Assembly (NCBI GenBank): GCA_964435115.1
Contig: CAYSYM010000007.1
Location: 1-64,000 of the forward strand
DNA length: 64,000 nt
Source: CAYSYM01 sp964435115
Lineage (GTDB): Bacteria > Chloroflexota > UBA6077 > CF-72
Direction of reading: 5' to 3'
The position numbers and the translations under genes were made by a program. Below the pieces are notes generated by a model, which was not told the origin of the DNA, made no database searches, and saw only the letters and a program-made list of their open reading frames with translations. Numbering within the stretch: the first letter of the stretch is position 1; every line of letters begins with the position of its first letter. This document shows, piece by piece, positions 1 to 7,942 of the stretch.

Positions 1-136
1 GCTGGATGCCGTGCAGCCTGGCGAACTCGAGGGTCTCCTCCGGCGACCGGAAGATGACAGGCTCGCCCCGCACCTTCAGGATGGTGGGAACGGGTTCGAG
101 CAGGATCATGCCGTAGCGGGCGGCTCGGTCTGACAC
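1..136 (-). CDS. Hypothetical protein, N-terminal part only
   Basis: The reverse strand reads into the window edge as an open frame starting at GTG (136) or at the in-frame ATG (109). The ATG form begins MILLEPVPTILKVRGEPV. About 45 residues are visible and the rest lies outside the window. I do not recognise the family. The reading is supported only by the open frame and the ordinary high-GC codon pattern. It is divergent from the tRNA gene that starts 57 bases away. Confidence 0.4.
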   Translation of the reverse strand, partial: MSDRAARYGMILLEPVPTILKVRGEPVIFRSPEETLEFARLHGIQ

Positions 137-192
137 GCCCGGCAATCATACCGAGCGCCCTGGTAGAATTGCATGCCACGCTCGGTGCGCCC

Positions 193-263
193 GGCGACGT
201 AGCCAAGTGGCAAGGCAGCGGTCTGCAAAACCGCGATCACCGGTTCGAATCCGGTCGTCGCCT
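193..263 (+). tRNA. tRNA-Cys (GCA anticodon)
   Basis: A full cloverleaf can be folded. The acceptor arms GGCGACG (193-199) and CGTCGCC (256-262) pair. The anticodon stem GCGGT/ACCGC encloses CTGCAAA with anticodon GCA at 225-227. The T arm is CCGGTTCGAATCCGG. The discriminator base is T263, and U73 is the known identity base of tRNA-Cys. The 3' CCA is not encoded (CCC follows). A strong hairpin terminator follows directly. tRNA genes are frequent integration points, and the region just downstream is rich in broken mobile and defence genes. Confidence 0.95.
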
Positions 264-278
264 CCCCAGATCTGAACT

Positions 279-307
279 CGAAAGGCCCCCTCGCCGGGGG
301 CCTTTCG
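279..307 (+). terminator. Terminator hairpin after tRNA-Cys
   Basis: Perfect 12-bp stem: CGAAAGGCCCCC (279-290) pairs with GGGGGCCTTTCG (296-307) around a 5-base loop TCGCC. It lies 16 bases after the tRNA 3' end. There is no long T tract, as is usual at this GC content. Confidence 0.85.
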
Positions 308-697
308 TGCTTCCCGGGGGGCTAGTACACCTTACGACACCTTACGCGCGGAATCGACCGCGCCGGGATCGTGACGGGTTGTCCGCTAGGCGCACGCCGA
401 AAAGCAGAGCGGCACGACTGAAAGCGGGGTGTCCAGGTCATCCCGGAAGTCGGATGCGCTGTGGAGCACGCAGTCGGGACTGTCATGTAGCACCTTCGGG
501 CGCGCGGGACGAGCAGGCTGGCAGGCCAGGCAGGACATGTACATCGCAAGGACACGCTGGTCTGCGGTCGGACTCGTTGGGTAGCTAGTAGGACCGTGCT
601 AGCCCGTCGCGCTCAGTGGTGGTGCACGGGTACATCAAAGCAACAGCCTGCCCGTGCAAATGCCTCGAGATCACTCGAGGCCTCTGTGCACTCAGGG
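308..697. other. Non-coding stretch with one small hairpin
   Basis: No convincing gene in about 390 bases. One perfect stem-loop, GCCTCGAG (662-669) and CTCGAGGC (674-681) with loop ATCA, lies just beyond the 3' end of the transposase remnant. It may be a leftover of the element end, but I could not define terminal inverted repeats. Confidence 0.5.
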
Positions 698-1240
698 TCA
701 TTTCACCACCTGAGCAGACGGGCGGGCGGTAACGAGGGCGACGGCGACCGCCGGGCGAGCGGCGAGGGTGCGCAGCGAGGCGGCGATGCCGACAGGTGCC
801 AGAGGGGAAGACGCTGCCCGGCAGTCGGCCAGCAGGGCCGGCTGGTTCGCGTCGACCGGCAGCAGGTAGTCGCCGCCCCCGCCCACGATCTGCGTGCTGA
901 TGTGCCGTTGCGTGAGCAGCGCGTCCGTCGTGACCAGCCGCCCCTCGAACGGCACCTGGGCCAGCACCTGCGCGGCCCCGGCCAACTCGTGGCCCCTGCC
1001 GGGCGTGTGCACCTGCGCGAGCACGGCCCCCGCCGCGGGCGCGTAGGCCGCCACCAGGTGCTCCCCCGGCAGGCCCTCCCCCCGCACGCCGCGCAGCGTT
1101 TTGCCATCCACCGCCACCGGCTCGTCGGGCGCCACCCCGGTGGCCGCCAACCACTGCCCCAGCGCCTGCTCGAACGCCGCCACGTCCAGCACCTTGAAGA
1201 CCCGGTGGAGCGTCGCGACACACGGGCTGCGTCCCGGCGG
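698..1240 (-). pseudogene. ISAs1-family transposase remnant
   Basis: The reverse frame reads SPCVATLHRVFKVLDVAAFEQ, then DEPVAVDGKTLRG, then LPVDANQPALL. This is the order seen in ISAs1/H-repeat transposases, where DGKTLRG holds the first catalytic Asp of the DDE set. Only about 180 residues of an expected 350-400 remain. The N-terminal ~100 residues are missing, and the frame stops just after QPALLADC, so the C-terminal catalytic part is lost. At about position 1240 the homology ends abruptly where an unrelated AbiEi-like reading frame begins on the other strand. This is a dead insertion-sequence fragment. Confidence 0.8.
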
Positions 1241-1242
1241 CA

Positions 1243-1875
1243 GGGTTCGAGCGCATCTACCCGGGTGTGTACCGCCTCGCCGTGGCGCCCGTCCATCCCC
1301 ACGACGACCTCTACCTGGTCTGGGTCTGGACCAACTATCGCGGGGTGATCAGCCACGAGAGTGCCCTCGCGCTGATGGGCCTCAGCGACCTGCTCCCCAA
1401 CCGCATCCACCTCACTGTCCCGCGTGCCTTCCGCCGCGAGACCGGCCCGTCGTACGTGCTGCACTACCGCGACCTGGACGATGCTGACCGGACCACCTGG
1501 GACGGCTTGCCGGCCACGACCGCCGCACGGTCGCCCGTCGACGCCGCCGCCGACGGATCGGACCCGGAGCAGGTCGGCAAGGCCATCGCCGACGCGCTCG
1601 GCCGCGGCCTCACGGCGCCCGAGGCCCTCCGCGCGCAGGCGCGGCGCCCCGACTACAAGGGTCGCCGCCTTGCCCTGCCGCTCATCGAGCGGGAGCTGGC
1701 TGTGCCGGCGTTCTACCCAGAGGGGTCTCGGCGCACACGCAGCCGCCAGGTGGTTCGTCGGGGATTCCGCCGTCCTCCTGGAGCAGGCGTTCAGCCCGTG
1801 TGGCGCGACAACGCTCGTGCGCCAGACAAGAAGAACCCCGGGTTCACCGCCGGCGAGACGCCGGTGGGAGGATAG
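1243..1875 (+). pseudogene. AbiEi-like antitoxin/regulator, 5' truncated
   Basis: The frame contains FERIYPGVYRLAVAPVHPHDD, then WTNYRGVISHESALALMGLSDLLP and RIHLTVP. This is the signature of the type IV toxin-antitoxin AbiEi antitoxin/regulator family, normally a winged-helix N domain followed by this conserved middle domain. The winged-helix part is absent: homology begins at about 1243, where the ISAs1 remnant ends. The first usable start inside the homology is GTG 1267. The middle domain runs to about residue 145, after which the tail becomes Arg-rich and unlike the family, so the 3' end may also be altered. No AbiEii nucleotidyltransferase partner follows. Either a truncated pseudogene or a short residual protein. 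Confidence 0.65.
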
Positions 1876-1910
1876 CCCGGGGACTGCAGGTCCACTATAC
1901 CGAACTCGCC

Positions 1911-2663
1911 GTGTCTTCGCCACCGTCGTACTTCACCCTGATGCGCAGCGCCCTCTCCGACGCGCGCCTCGACGCGTACCGCGCCAGCGCGTCCGAGAGC
2001 GACCTCGAGCTGCTCGCCCGCTACGCCTGGAACACAGCGCTGGCCGCCGCACTGTACCCGTCACTCCAGGGCATCGAAGTGGCGCTCCGCAACAGCCTGC
2101 ACGCCGCCATCACTCGCCACCACGGCGACGACTGGTTCGATATGCCCTCGCTCCTGGTGGAGCCCTGGGCGCAGGGGAAGGTGCTCGAAGCCAAGCAGAA
2201 GCTGCAACGCCAGCGGAAGCCGATCGAAGCTGGGCGCGTCGTGGCCGAGCTCGACTTCGGCTTCTGGACCAGTCTGCTCAACGTGGCGTATGAGCAAGGC
2301 CCGAATCGACCGCGCTCGCAGATCCCCCTGTGGCCACGGCTGGTGCCGACAGCCTTTCCACACTCTGGCTCCCCGGTCCGGGGCCGCCACAGCCTTTCCG
2401 CCCGTTTCAACGCCATCCGTGACCTGCGGAACCGTGCTTCCCACCACGAGCCGATCTGGCGTGGCCGGCGCCTGCAAGACGGGCGCCGCATCGATCTCGC
2501 CACGCAGCATGCTGAGGTGCTCGACGCGCTCCGCTGGATCAGTCCCGAGATGCGCGAGACCATCTCGCTCCACGATCCATTCCCGGCGGTGTACCAGCAG
2601 GGTATGGCGCCGTTTCACCAGCGCCTGGAGCAGTACTGCCGCGAGCGTGGGTACGCGACATAA
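1911..2663 (+). CDS. Abi-type HEPN-domain protein
   Basis: About 250 residues. The core reads ALYPSLQGIEVALRNSLHAAI, then ELDFGFWTSL, then FNAIRDLRNRASHHEPIW. This matches the Abi_2/AbiD-F family of phage-abortive-infection proteins. RNRASHH near residues 173-179 is an R-x4-6-H motif, the RNA-cleavage signature of HEPN domains, so an RNase role is likely (family knowledge). The start is uncertain: GTG 1911 or ATG 1941, neither with a clear ribosome-binding site. It lies 35 bases after the AbiEi-like stump, consistent with a former defence or toxin-antitoxin unit. Confidence 0.75.
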   Translation: MSSPPSYFTLMRSALSDARLDAYRASASESDLELLARYAWNTALAAALYPSLQGIEVALRNSLHAAITRHHGDDWFDMPSLLVEPWAQGKVLEAKQKLQRQRKPIEAGRVVAELDFGFWTSLLNVAYEQGPNRPRSQIPLWPRLVPTAFPHSGSPVRGRHSLSARFNAIRDLRNRASHHEPIWRGRRLQDGRRIDLATQHAEVLDALRWISPEMRETISLHDPFPAVYQQGMAPFHQRLEQYCRERGYAT

Positions 2664-2671
2664 CCCGATGC

Positions 2672-2860
2672 TCAAGGACCGTCGATCCACTCGCGCACGC
2701 CGCTCTCGTCGAGGACCGCGAGCGCGCCGTGGGCGAGGTCGGTGGCGCCGACGCCATGCTCCACGGCCTTCACGGCTGAGGTAGCCTCCGGCAGACCGAC
2801 CCGAACATACTTGGCGCGTTCGGGAGTGCAGCGTGTCCTACGCCGTGGATTTCAACACCG
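2672..2860 (-). pseudogene. C-terminal fragment of an unrecognised protein
   Basis: A short reverse frame ending in TGA (2672-2674) reads TPERAKYVRVGLPEATSAV and then HGVGATDLAHGALAVLDES. It looks like the coherent C-terminal end of a folded protein, but no start or upstream domain exists. It reaches about 60 residues before the sequence loses sense. I cannot assign a family. The remaining bases up to 2985 show nothing else. Confidence 0.3.
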
Positions 2861-2985
2861 TTGTGGCGGTTTACTGGAACTGCTGAGTGTGGCGCGGTGC
2901 CGCCGCGTCAGATGTCGTACCGCCCGCTGGCAGGGGAGGGGAGGATGTCCGCGGCGCTCCACCCCGTGGACCGTTAGGTGGCCTG

Positions 2986-3786
2986 ATGTCGGCGATCGGG
3001 GCCACCGGGCGGGCGCTCCGCGGTGACCGGGCGACGCTCGCGGCGGGAGCAGGCCTGCTCCTCGTCACCGTGGCCGCTTGGGCCGGGGTGCTCGCCCGGG
3101 TGCGGCCGCCGGCTCCAGCAGAGACGCGGGCGGACGCGGCGGTCCTGGCCGGCGGTGGCCCCGCGGGCCTGGTCGCGTTCGTCGCCGCGTGGACCGTCAT
3201 GATGGTCGCCATGATGCTGCCCTCCGCGTCGCCGCTCGTGCTCCTGTACCGGGCCGCGGGTGGCGGCGGCAGCATCGGGAATACCCTGCCGCTGGTGGGC
3301 GGATACCTGCTGGCGTGGGGCCTGTTTGGGGTGCCGGTTTTCCTTGTCCAGCAGGCGCTCGTGCTCGCCGCGGCCAGCCCGGCTGTGGCGGACACCCTCC
3401 CGTACGGTGTGACGGTCGTCCTGGTCGGGGCGGGCGTGTACCAGTTCACGGCGCTCAAGGAGGTATGCCTGCGGCAGTGCCGCAGCCCGCTGGACTTCCT
3501 GGTGCAGCACTGGCGGCCAGGGCCGCTCGGGGCGCTCCGCCTGGGGATCGAGCACGGCGGCTACTGCGTGGGCTGCTGCTGGGGCTTGATGGCAGTGCTG
3601 GTGGCTGCCGGCGCGATGGGGCTGGCGTGGCTGGCGCTCCTCGCGCTCGTGGTGTTCGCGGAGAAGCTCCTGCCCGGCGGTCAGTGGGCGGCACGTGCCG
3701 CCGGCGGGATGCTGGTGGGCCTGGGCGCCAGCGTGGCGCTGTGGCCCGACCTGGCCATGCTGCTGCGCGGCAGCATGGCCAGGTGA
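2986..3786 (+). CDS. DUF2182 integral membrane protein
   Basis: 266 residues with about six or seven hydrophobic segments. MMVAMMLPSASPLVLLYR near residues 70-87 and the later FTALKEVCLRQCRSPLDF and HGGYCVGCCWGLM are conserved signatures of the DUF2182 membrane family (predicted metal-binding). The start is ATG 2986 (MSAIGATG). The in-frame codons upstream are low-complexity and were not used. The next gene, 18 bases downstream, is a DUF1326 protein, the family's usual partner. The cellular role of this pair is not established. Confidence 0.85.
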   Translation: MSAIGATGRALRGDRATLAAGAGLLLVTVAAWAGVLARVRPPAPAETRADAAVLAGGGPAGLVAFVAAWTVMMVAMMLPSASPLVLLYRAAGGGGSIGNTLPLVGGYLLAWGLFGVPVFLVQQALVLAAASPAVADTLPYGVTVVLVGAGVYQFTALKEVCLRQCRSPLDFLVQHWRPGPLGALRLGIEHGGYCVGCCWGLMAVLVAAGAMGLAWLALLALVVFAEKLLPGGQWAARAAGGMLVGLGASVALWPDLAMLLRGSMAR

Positions 3787-3804
3787 CGTGAGGAGGAGGG
3801 AACC

Positions 3805-4421
3805 ATGGCTACGCAGACCGGGCCGAGCTGGACGCTCAAGGGCGACGTGCTGATCGCGTGTAACTGCGACTACGGCTGTCCGTGCAACTTCAACGCGCTG
3901 CCTACACAGGGCCACTCTGAAGGCGCGTGGGCCTGGTACATCCGGGAGGGGACGTATGGCGACACGGACCTGAGCGGCCTCACCGTCTCCATCGCCGCGG
4001 ACTGGCCAAACGCGATCCACCAGGCAACGGCGAGGCGGCCGTCTTCATCGACGAGCGGGCGAACGAACGGCAGCGCGAGGCGCTGCGTACGCTGGCGGCG
4101 GGTGGCGGCGGCAGCCCGTGGGGCATCCTGAAGAACACCTGGACCAAGGTCCACGAGCCACGCTACGTGCCCTTTCAGGTGGAGGTGGCTGCCCAGCGCA
4201 GCCGCGCCCGTGCCGGAGACGCGCTCGAGCTGGAGATGGAGCCGATCAAGAACCCCGTCACTGGTGCCGAGGTGACGCCCGGCGGGGTCCTGCCGCAGGG
4301 GTTCGTGACGAAGGACCCGCAGTTCGCCGCGTCGAAGACGTTCCGCGTGAGCCACGGGGTGAGCTACGACCACAGCGGCAAGTACGCCGCCGTGGGCTCC
4401 TTCGAGTACCGCGGGCCATGA
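3805..4421 (+). pseudogene. DUF1326 protein, interrupted by a single-base frameshift
   Basis: The first frame (from ATG 3805, ribosome-binding site GAGGAGG) gives WTLKGDVLIACNCDYGCPCNF and GHSEGAWAWYIREG, the Cys-rich N-terminal signature of DUF1326. At CAGGCAACGG (4021-4030) the homology shifts frame: the next frame continues NGEAAVFIDERANERQREAL and PWGILKNTWTKVHEPRYVPF to the normal C-terminus at 4421. One missing G near 4024 explains it (expected GGC AAC GGC). With that base restored the protein would be about 205 residues, normal for the family. This is a real inactivating mutation or a sequencing/assembly error; the rest of the protein shows no decay, which favours a recent event or an error. 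Confidence 0.85.
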
Positions 4422-4493
4422 CGGCACGCACGGGTCCCTGACGTGCGAATGTCGGCCCGCCCTGACCGGGGAGCGGCGCTCCGCAAGAGCGAA

Positions 4494-4526
4494 GGAGGGG
4501 GCGCGGCAGCATGCCGCGCCCCCTCC
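4494..4526 (+). terminator. Terminator hairpin after the DUF1326 gene
   Basis: Perfect 14-bp stem: GGAGGGGGCGCGGC (4494-4507) and GCCGCGCCCCCTCC (4513-4526) with loop AGCAT. It lies 73 bases past the DUF1326 stop and before the next gene. No T tract. Confidence 0.8.
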
Positions 4527-4573
4527 CCCAACCGGGAATTGTGCTCTGCTGCGATTCGCAGCAGAACAGCAGC

Positions 4574-4834
4574 ATGGCGACGTCGATCACCATTCGCCCC
4601 GTGCCGGCTGAGACGCATGCTGAGCTCGCCGTGCGCGCGGCTCAGGCAGGGCAGTCGCTCCAGGCGTATCTCCGGGCTCGGCTCGTCGAGATGGCTCGAC
4701 GGCCTGATGCTAGAACGCTGATGGCACACGTCCGCGACCGGAAGCAGCGCGCGCAGTCGCATCTGCCTTCCGAGAAGATACTGATGCACCGCGTCGCGGA
4801 TGCGAGGCCGCGCCGTCTCGACCCTGCCGGCTAG
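4574..4834 (+). CDS. Orphan FitA/VapB-type ribbon-helix-helix antitoxin
   Basis: 86 residues from ATG 4574: MATSITIRPVPAETHAELAV, then AGQSLQAYLRARLVEMARRP. This is the FitA-like ribbon-helix-helix DNA-binding N-terminus of antitoxins. LPSEKILMHRVADARPR resembles the C-terminal toxin-binding tail. Such genes are normally followed at once by a PIN-domain VapC toxin. Here the next gene, a MerR regulator, lies on the opposite strand and overlaps the stop by 4 bases, so the toxin has been lost. An upstream in-frame ATG (4511) sits inside the terminator hairpin and is unlikely. Confidence 0.75.
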   Translation: MATSITIRPVPAETHAELAVRAAQAGQSLQAYLRARLVEMARRPDARTLMAHVRDRKQRAQSHLPSEKILMHRVADARPRRLDPAG

Positions 4835-5328
4835 GAAGCGTGTGCGGGCGGCTGGGGTCGCCTCACCCGCGCGCTGATGGCTCCTCCGCTCGGTCGTTCG
4901 CGGCCGGCGCGCTCGGGCGAGCCGCCGTGGTGCTCGATGATGGCGCAGACGGTGGCGCTGTGGCGCATGGCTTCGGCGGCCTCCTCGCGCAGAGCGCCCA
5001 GCTCCCGACGGACGTCCGAGAGGGCGCGGAGCTGCTCGTCGATCGCAACCACCTTGCGATCCAGGAGCGCCAGGACGTGCTCGCACGGGCGTCTTCCCCG
5101 GCGGCGCAGGCCCAGGATCTCGCGGATCTCCGCGAGTGTGAGCCCGATGGCGCGCGCCTGGAGGACGAAGCGCAGCCGCTGGCGGTCCGCGTCGCCGTAG
5201 GCCCGGTAGCCAGAGGCGGTCCGGCGGGGCTCGGGCAGGAGCCCGATCTCCTCGTAGTAGCGGATCGTCTTGGGGTTCAGCCCGAGCTCGGCGGCCAGCT
5301 CGCCAATGCGCACGCCACAGTGTCGCAC
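4831..5328 (-). CDS. MerR-family metal-responsive transcriptional regulator
   Basis: About 165 residues from GTG 5328; GTG 5313 (VRIGELA) is an alternative that gives the canonical MerR start. MRIGELAAELGLNPKTIRYY with RTASGYRAY is the winged-helix DNA-binding domain. The long dimerisation helix follows, with Cys in RRPCEHVLALLD and a second Cys in ATVCAIIEHHGG near the C-terminus. This Cys arrangement is typical of heavy-metal sensors (ZntR/CadR/PbrR group), so metal binding is likely. No divergent efflux pump or reductase is adjacent, so the target is unknown. The region upstream (5329-5559) carries a palindrome GGAAGG-N5-CCTTCC at 5454-5470 that could be an operator or the Uma2 terminator. 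Confidence 0.8.
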   Translation of the reverse strand: MRHCGVRIGELAAELGLNPKTIRYYEEIGLLPEPRRTASGYRAYGDADRQRLRFVLQARAIGLTLAEIREILGLRRRGRRPCEHVLALLDRKVVAIDEQLRALSDVRRELGALREEAAEAMRHSATVCAIIEHHGGSPERAGRERPSGGAISARVRRPQPPAHAS

Positions 5329-5559
5329 CTGGACCCCGCGCCCGACATGCGGCAGGCGGCCCGGGGGCGAGTGCGCGAGTTCCTCTTCGCGCCGCGTCGT
5401 GTACCTCCGTGAATGGAAAAGCCTGCCCGGACACGCTGAGCAGGCCGCGGACCGGAAGGGCCGGCCTTCCACGCGCGGCGCCGGGAGCTCTGGTCCAAGG
5501 TGCGCGCGCGCTGCCCCGGCAGGCCGCACGACGAGCAGCGCTGAGGCCGCCGTGAACCC

Positions 5560-6129
5560 TCACGCCCGACGCTTCAGGACAGTGCCCACCGAGAGGTGGA
5601 TGCCGGGCACCTGGCCGGGCGTCAGCGTGTCACCCACTCGCAGCTCTCGCACGGCGCGATACTCGCCCCCGGTTGGTTCCTGGTGGACCTGCACCACATC
5701 GCGGACCAGGTCGACCAGCCAGGCCTCTTGGATGCCGCTCCGAGCGTAGAGTGGGAGCTTCCGGGTGGAGTCGTAGACGACGGTAGTGTCCGCCACCTCG
5801 ATCACGAGCAGCACGTCGGTCGCGGTTGGGTGCGCCGTCTCGTACTCGTCCCCCCGGGGGCGCAGCAGCGCCAGGTCCGGCCGCGGCTCCGACCGGTCGT
5901 CCAGCACGATCGGGTCCTGCACCGAGAGCAACGCCCGGCCCGCCAGTTGCGGGGACAGCAGCCGCATGAGCCGCTTCACGACCGCCGCGTGGCGCGCTCC
6001 GATCGGGTTCATGGCCAGGATCTCCCCGTCGATGAGCTCGACCCGCTCGTCCTCCGTGAGGACGCCGGCCTGTCCAAGCCGCTCGTACTCGTCGACGGTG
6101 AAGCGTCTGGGCGCCACCTCAATCGCCAC
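5560..6129 (-). CDS. Uma2-family endonuclease (DUF820)
   Basis: 189 residues, full length. RFTVDEYERLGQAGVLTEDE and RVELIDGEILAMNPIGARH form the N-terminal Uma2 motif. PDLALLRPR and VLLVIEVADTTVVYDSTRKL supply the Asp and Glu-x-Ala of the restriction-endonuclease-like PD-(D/E)xK core. Uma2 proteins occur in large paralogous sets in Chloroflexi and cyanobacteria; a nuclease role is inferred from the fold. The ATG at 6129 overlaps the stop of the hydrolase remnant upstream. Confidence 0.85.
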   Translation of the reverse strand: MAIEVAPRRFTVDEYERLGQAGVLTEDERVELIDGEILAMNPIGARHAAVVKRLMRLLSPQLAGRALLSVQDPIVLDDRSEPRPDLALLRPRGDEYETAHPTATDVLLVIEVADTTVVYDSTRKLPLYARSGIQEAWLVDLVRDVVQVHQEPTGGEYRAVRELRVGDTLTPGQVPGIHLSVGTVLKRRA

Positions 6130-6330
6130 GATGTCTCACCCGGAGGCGCCATTCTACCCCGGCTCGGGCCGCGGCGAGGAGGAACGGCCGGACCACGCGC
6201 GCCAACTCCAGGGGGGCGCTGTAGTTGACGGTGTGGGCGGCGCCCGGGATCACTACCAGGCGCGCCTCCGGCAGCAACCGGGTCGCCTCCTCGGCCCTCC
6301 GCTGCGGCACGATCGCGTCGCACTCACGCG
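6119..6330 (-). pseudogene. Alpha/beta hydrolase, C-terminal stump
   Basis: The reverse frame reads IVPQRRAEEATRLLPEARLV, then VIPGAAHTVNYSAPLELARV. This is the end of an alpha/beta hydrolase with the catalytic-His motif (GAAHTVNY). Only about 65 residues are left. The nucleophile elbow and catalytic Asp are absent, and the 210 bases between here and the LLM gene show no further homology. A deletion remnant. Confidence 0.7.
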
Positions 6331-6540
6331 CGCATGAACGGCCGCCGCCGCGCTTTCAACCGCTCCCGCCCATCGCACGTGCGGTGGGCCCGGGCGCGCT
6401 GGCGGCGGATGTACCGCCACCCGGTGCACGCTCCGTGCCGCCTCCGTGAGCGCGCTCCGCCCGGCGCAATCCGCAGTTGCCGCCGGGCCTGCCTGGAGCC
6501 CGCTGCATCCGCTGGAGGTGCCGCGAGGCAGCCAGCGACC

Positions 6541-7497
6541 TCAGCCGAAGTGCGGCAGGATCTCGCGCTGGTAGAAGCGGATGCCACCCTCCTGGTCCGG
6601 TCCCACCTGGTGGACGTACACCCGGTCGAAGCCGGCGTCCAGGAACTCCTGGAGCGCGGCCAGATGTCGCCCGGGGTCCGGGCCACACACCACCGCCTGC
6701 GCCACGTCCTCCTCGCGCACGAGCTGGGCGGCCTGCTCGAAGTGGCGCGGGAGCGGGAGCTCCTGGCTCAGCTCGCCGCGGATCGCGGCGGTCGGCCACC
6801 ACGTGTGGGCGGTGCGCCGGGCGGTGGCCTCGTCCTCGGCCCAGCACACTGCGAGCTGAGCGATCTTCGGCTTGTCCTTGCCGCCGGCGGCGTCGAACGT
6901 GCGCACCAGCTCCGCGTTGGGGGCCGTACTGATCAGTCCGTCGCAGGCCCGGCCGGCGAGCTCGGCTGCCCGCGGCCCGGCGGCCGCCATGTAGATCGGC
7001 GGCGGCTGGTCCGGCAGGGTGTACAGCCGCGCCCGATCGACGGTGAAGTACGCGCCCTGGAAGCTGCGCACGCCACCCTGCCAGAGGAGGTGGATGACGT
7101 CGATCGCCTCCTCGAGCATCTCCAGGCGCTCGTCCGCCGCTGGCCACCGGTCGCCCAGGATGTGCTCGTTCAGGTTCTCACCCGAGCCTACCCCCAGGAA
7201 GAACCGGCCGGGCATCATGCAGGCCGCGGTGGCCGCGGCCTGGGCGATGATCGCCGGATGGACGCGGATGGTGGGGCAGGTGACGCCAGTGCCCAGCCAC
7301 AGCCGCTGCGTCACGTGCGCGATGCCGCCGATCACCGTCCACGCGAACGGGCTGTGGCCCTGGCGGTCGATCCACGGGTGGTAGTGGTCGGACAGGAGTG
7401 CGAAGGCGAACCCCGCTTCCTCGGCGCGTTGGGCGTAGCGGACCAGGTCATTGGGGGCGTGCTCTTCACTCGACAGCGCGTAGCCGATCTCAGCCAT
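6541..7497 (-). CDS. LLM-class F420-dependent oxidoreductase (TIGR03557-like)
   Basis: 318 residues, full length. MAEIGYALSSEEHAPNDLV at the N-terminus, HPWIDRQGHSPFAW, TRVHPA-type TIRVHPAIIAQAAATAA and GRFFLGVGSGENLNEHILGD fit the F420-dependent, glucose-6-phosphate-dehydrogenase-like branch of the luciferase-like monooxygenase superfamily. The TIM barrel would bind F420; the substrate is unknown. The ATG at 7497 has a strong ribosome-binding site, GAGGAGGAGA, 5 bases upstream. It stands alone, with no F420 biosynthesis genes nearby. Confidence 0.85.
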   Translation of the reverse strand: MAEIGYALSSEEHAPNDLVRYAQRAEEAGFAFALLSDHYHPWIDRQGHSPFAWTVIGGIAHVTQRLWLGTGVTCPTIRVHPAIIAQAAATAACMMPGRFFLGVGSGENLNEHILGDRWPAADERLEMLEEAIDVIHLLWQGGVRSFQGAYFTVDRARLYTLPDQPPPIYMAAAGPRAAELAGRACDGLISTAPNAELVRTFDAAGGKDKPKIAQLAVCWAEDEATARRTAHTWWPTAAIRGELSQELPLPRHFEQAAQLVREEDVAQAVVCGPDPGRHLAALQEFLDAGFDRVYVHQVGPDQEGGIRFYQREILPHFG

Positions 7498-7942
7498 CTG
7501 TCTCTCCTCCTCGTGGTGGGGATCGCGCCCGTGCGGGTATCAACCGGCGTGCCAGACGCCGGCGCTCGTCCTGCCCCTGGCGTGCGGCCACCCCCGGCGT
7601 GCGAGCCGCTGGTCGCCGGCCTCGCATGCCAGGCCCGTGCCCCGCTCGCCCGTGGCCCCCGGGGCCGCGCGACCGTCCGCGCTGAGGCGCGACGCGGTGG
7701 CGAGGACTCAGGGCGGGGGCGCCTGCGGAACGCTGGAAACCCGGGGGGACGCCGCGTGCTACTATGGTCCAAGGTCGAGTGCGCCGATAAACTAACTCGG
7801 CCATTCGGCTCCAATCCACGGACCAGGGAGCGCACCGGTGAGCGAGCGCGAGTTCCTCAAGCTGAACGATTGAATGTGCGGCACTGACGAGCTGGATGCG
7901 CTCGTCCCGCCGCTAACGGTCACGCCGCCACCACGGCTGCGC
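7498..7942. other. Intergenic region, no gene seen
   Basis: About 445 bases between divergent genes. Proline/arginine-rich open frames here are composition artefacts. A possible extended -10 (TGCTACTAT, 7757-7765) points toward the binding-protein gene but is not backed by a clear -35. ATG 7874 opens the downstream frame 23 codons before the more credible start at 7943. Confidence 0.4.

Noticed and set aside
7874..7942. ATG 7874 as start of the sulfonate-type binding protein
   Set aside because: The 23 extra residues precede a complete twin-arginine lipoprotein signal beginning at ATG 7943.
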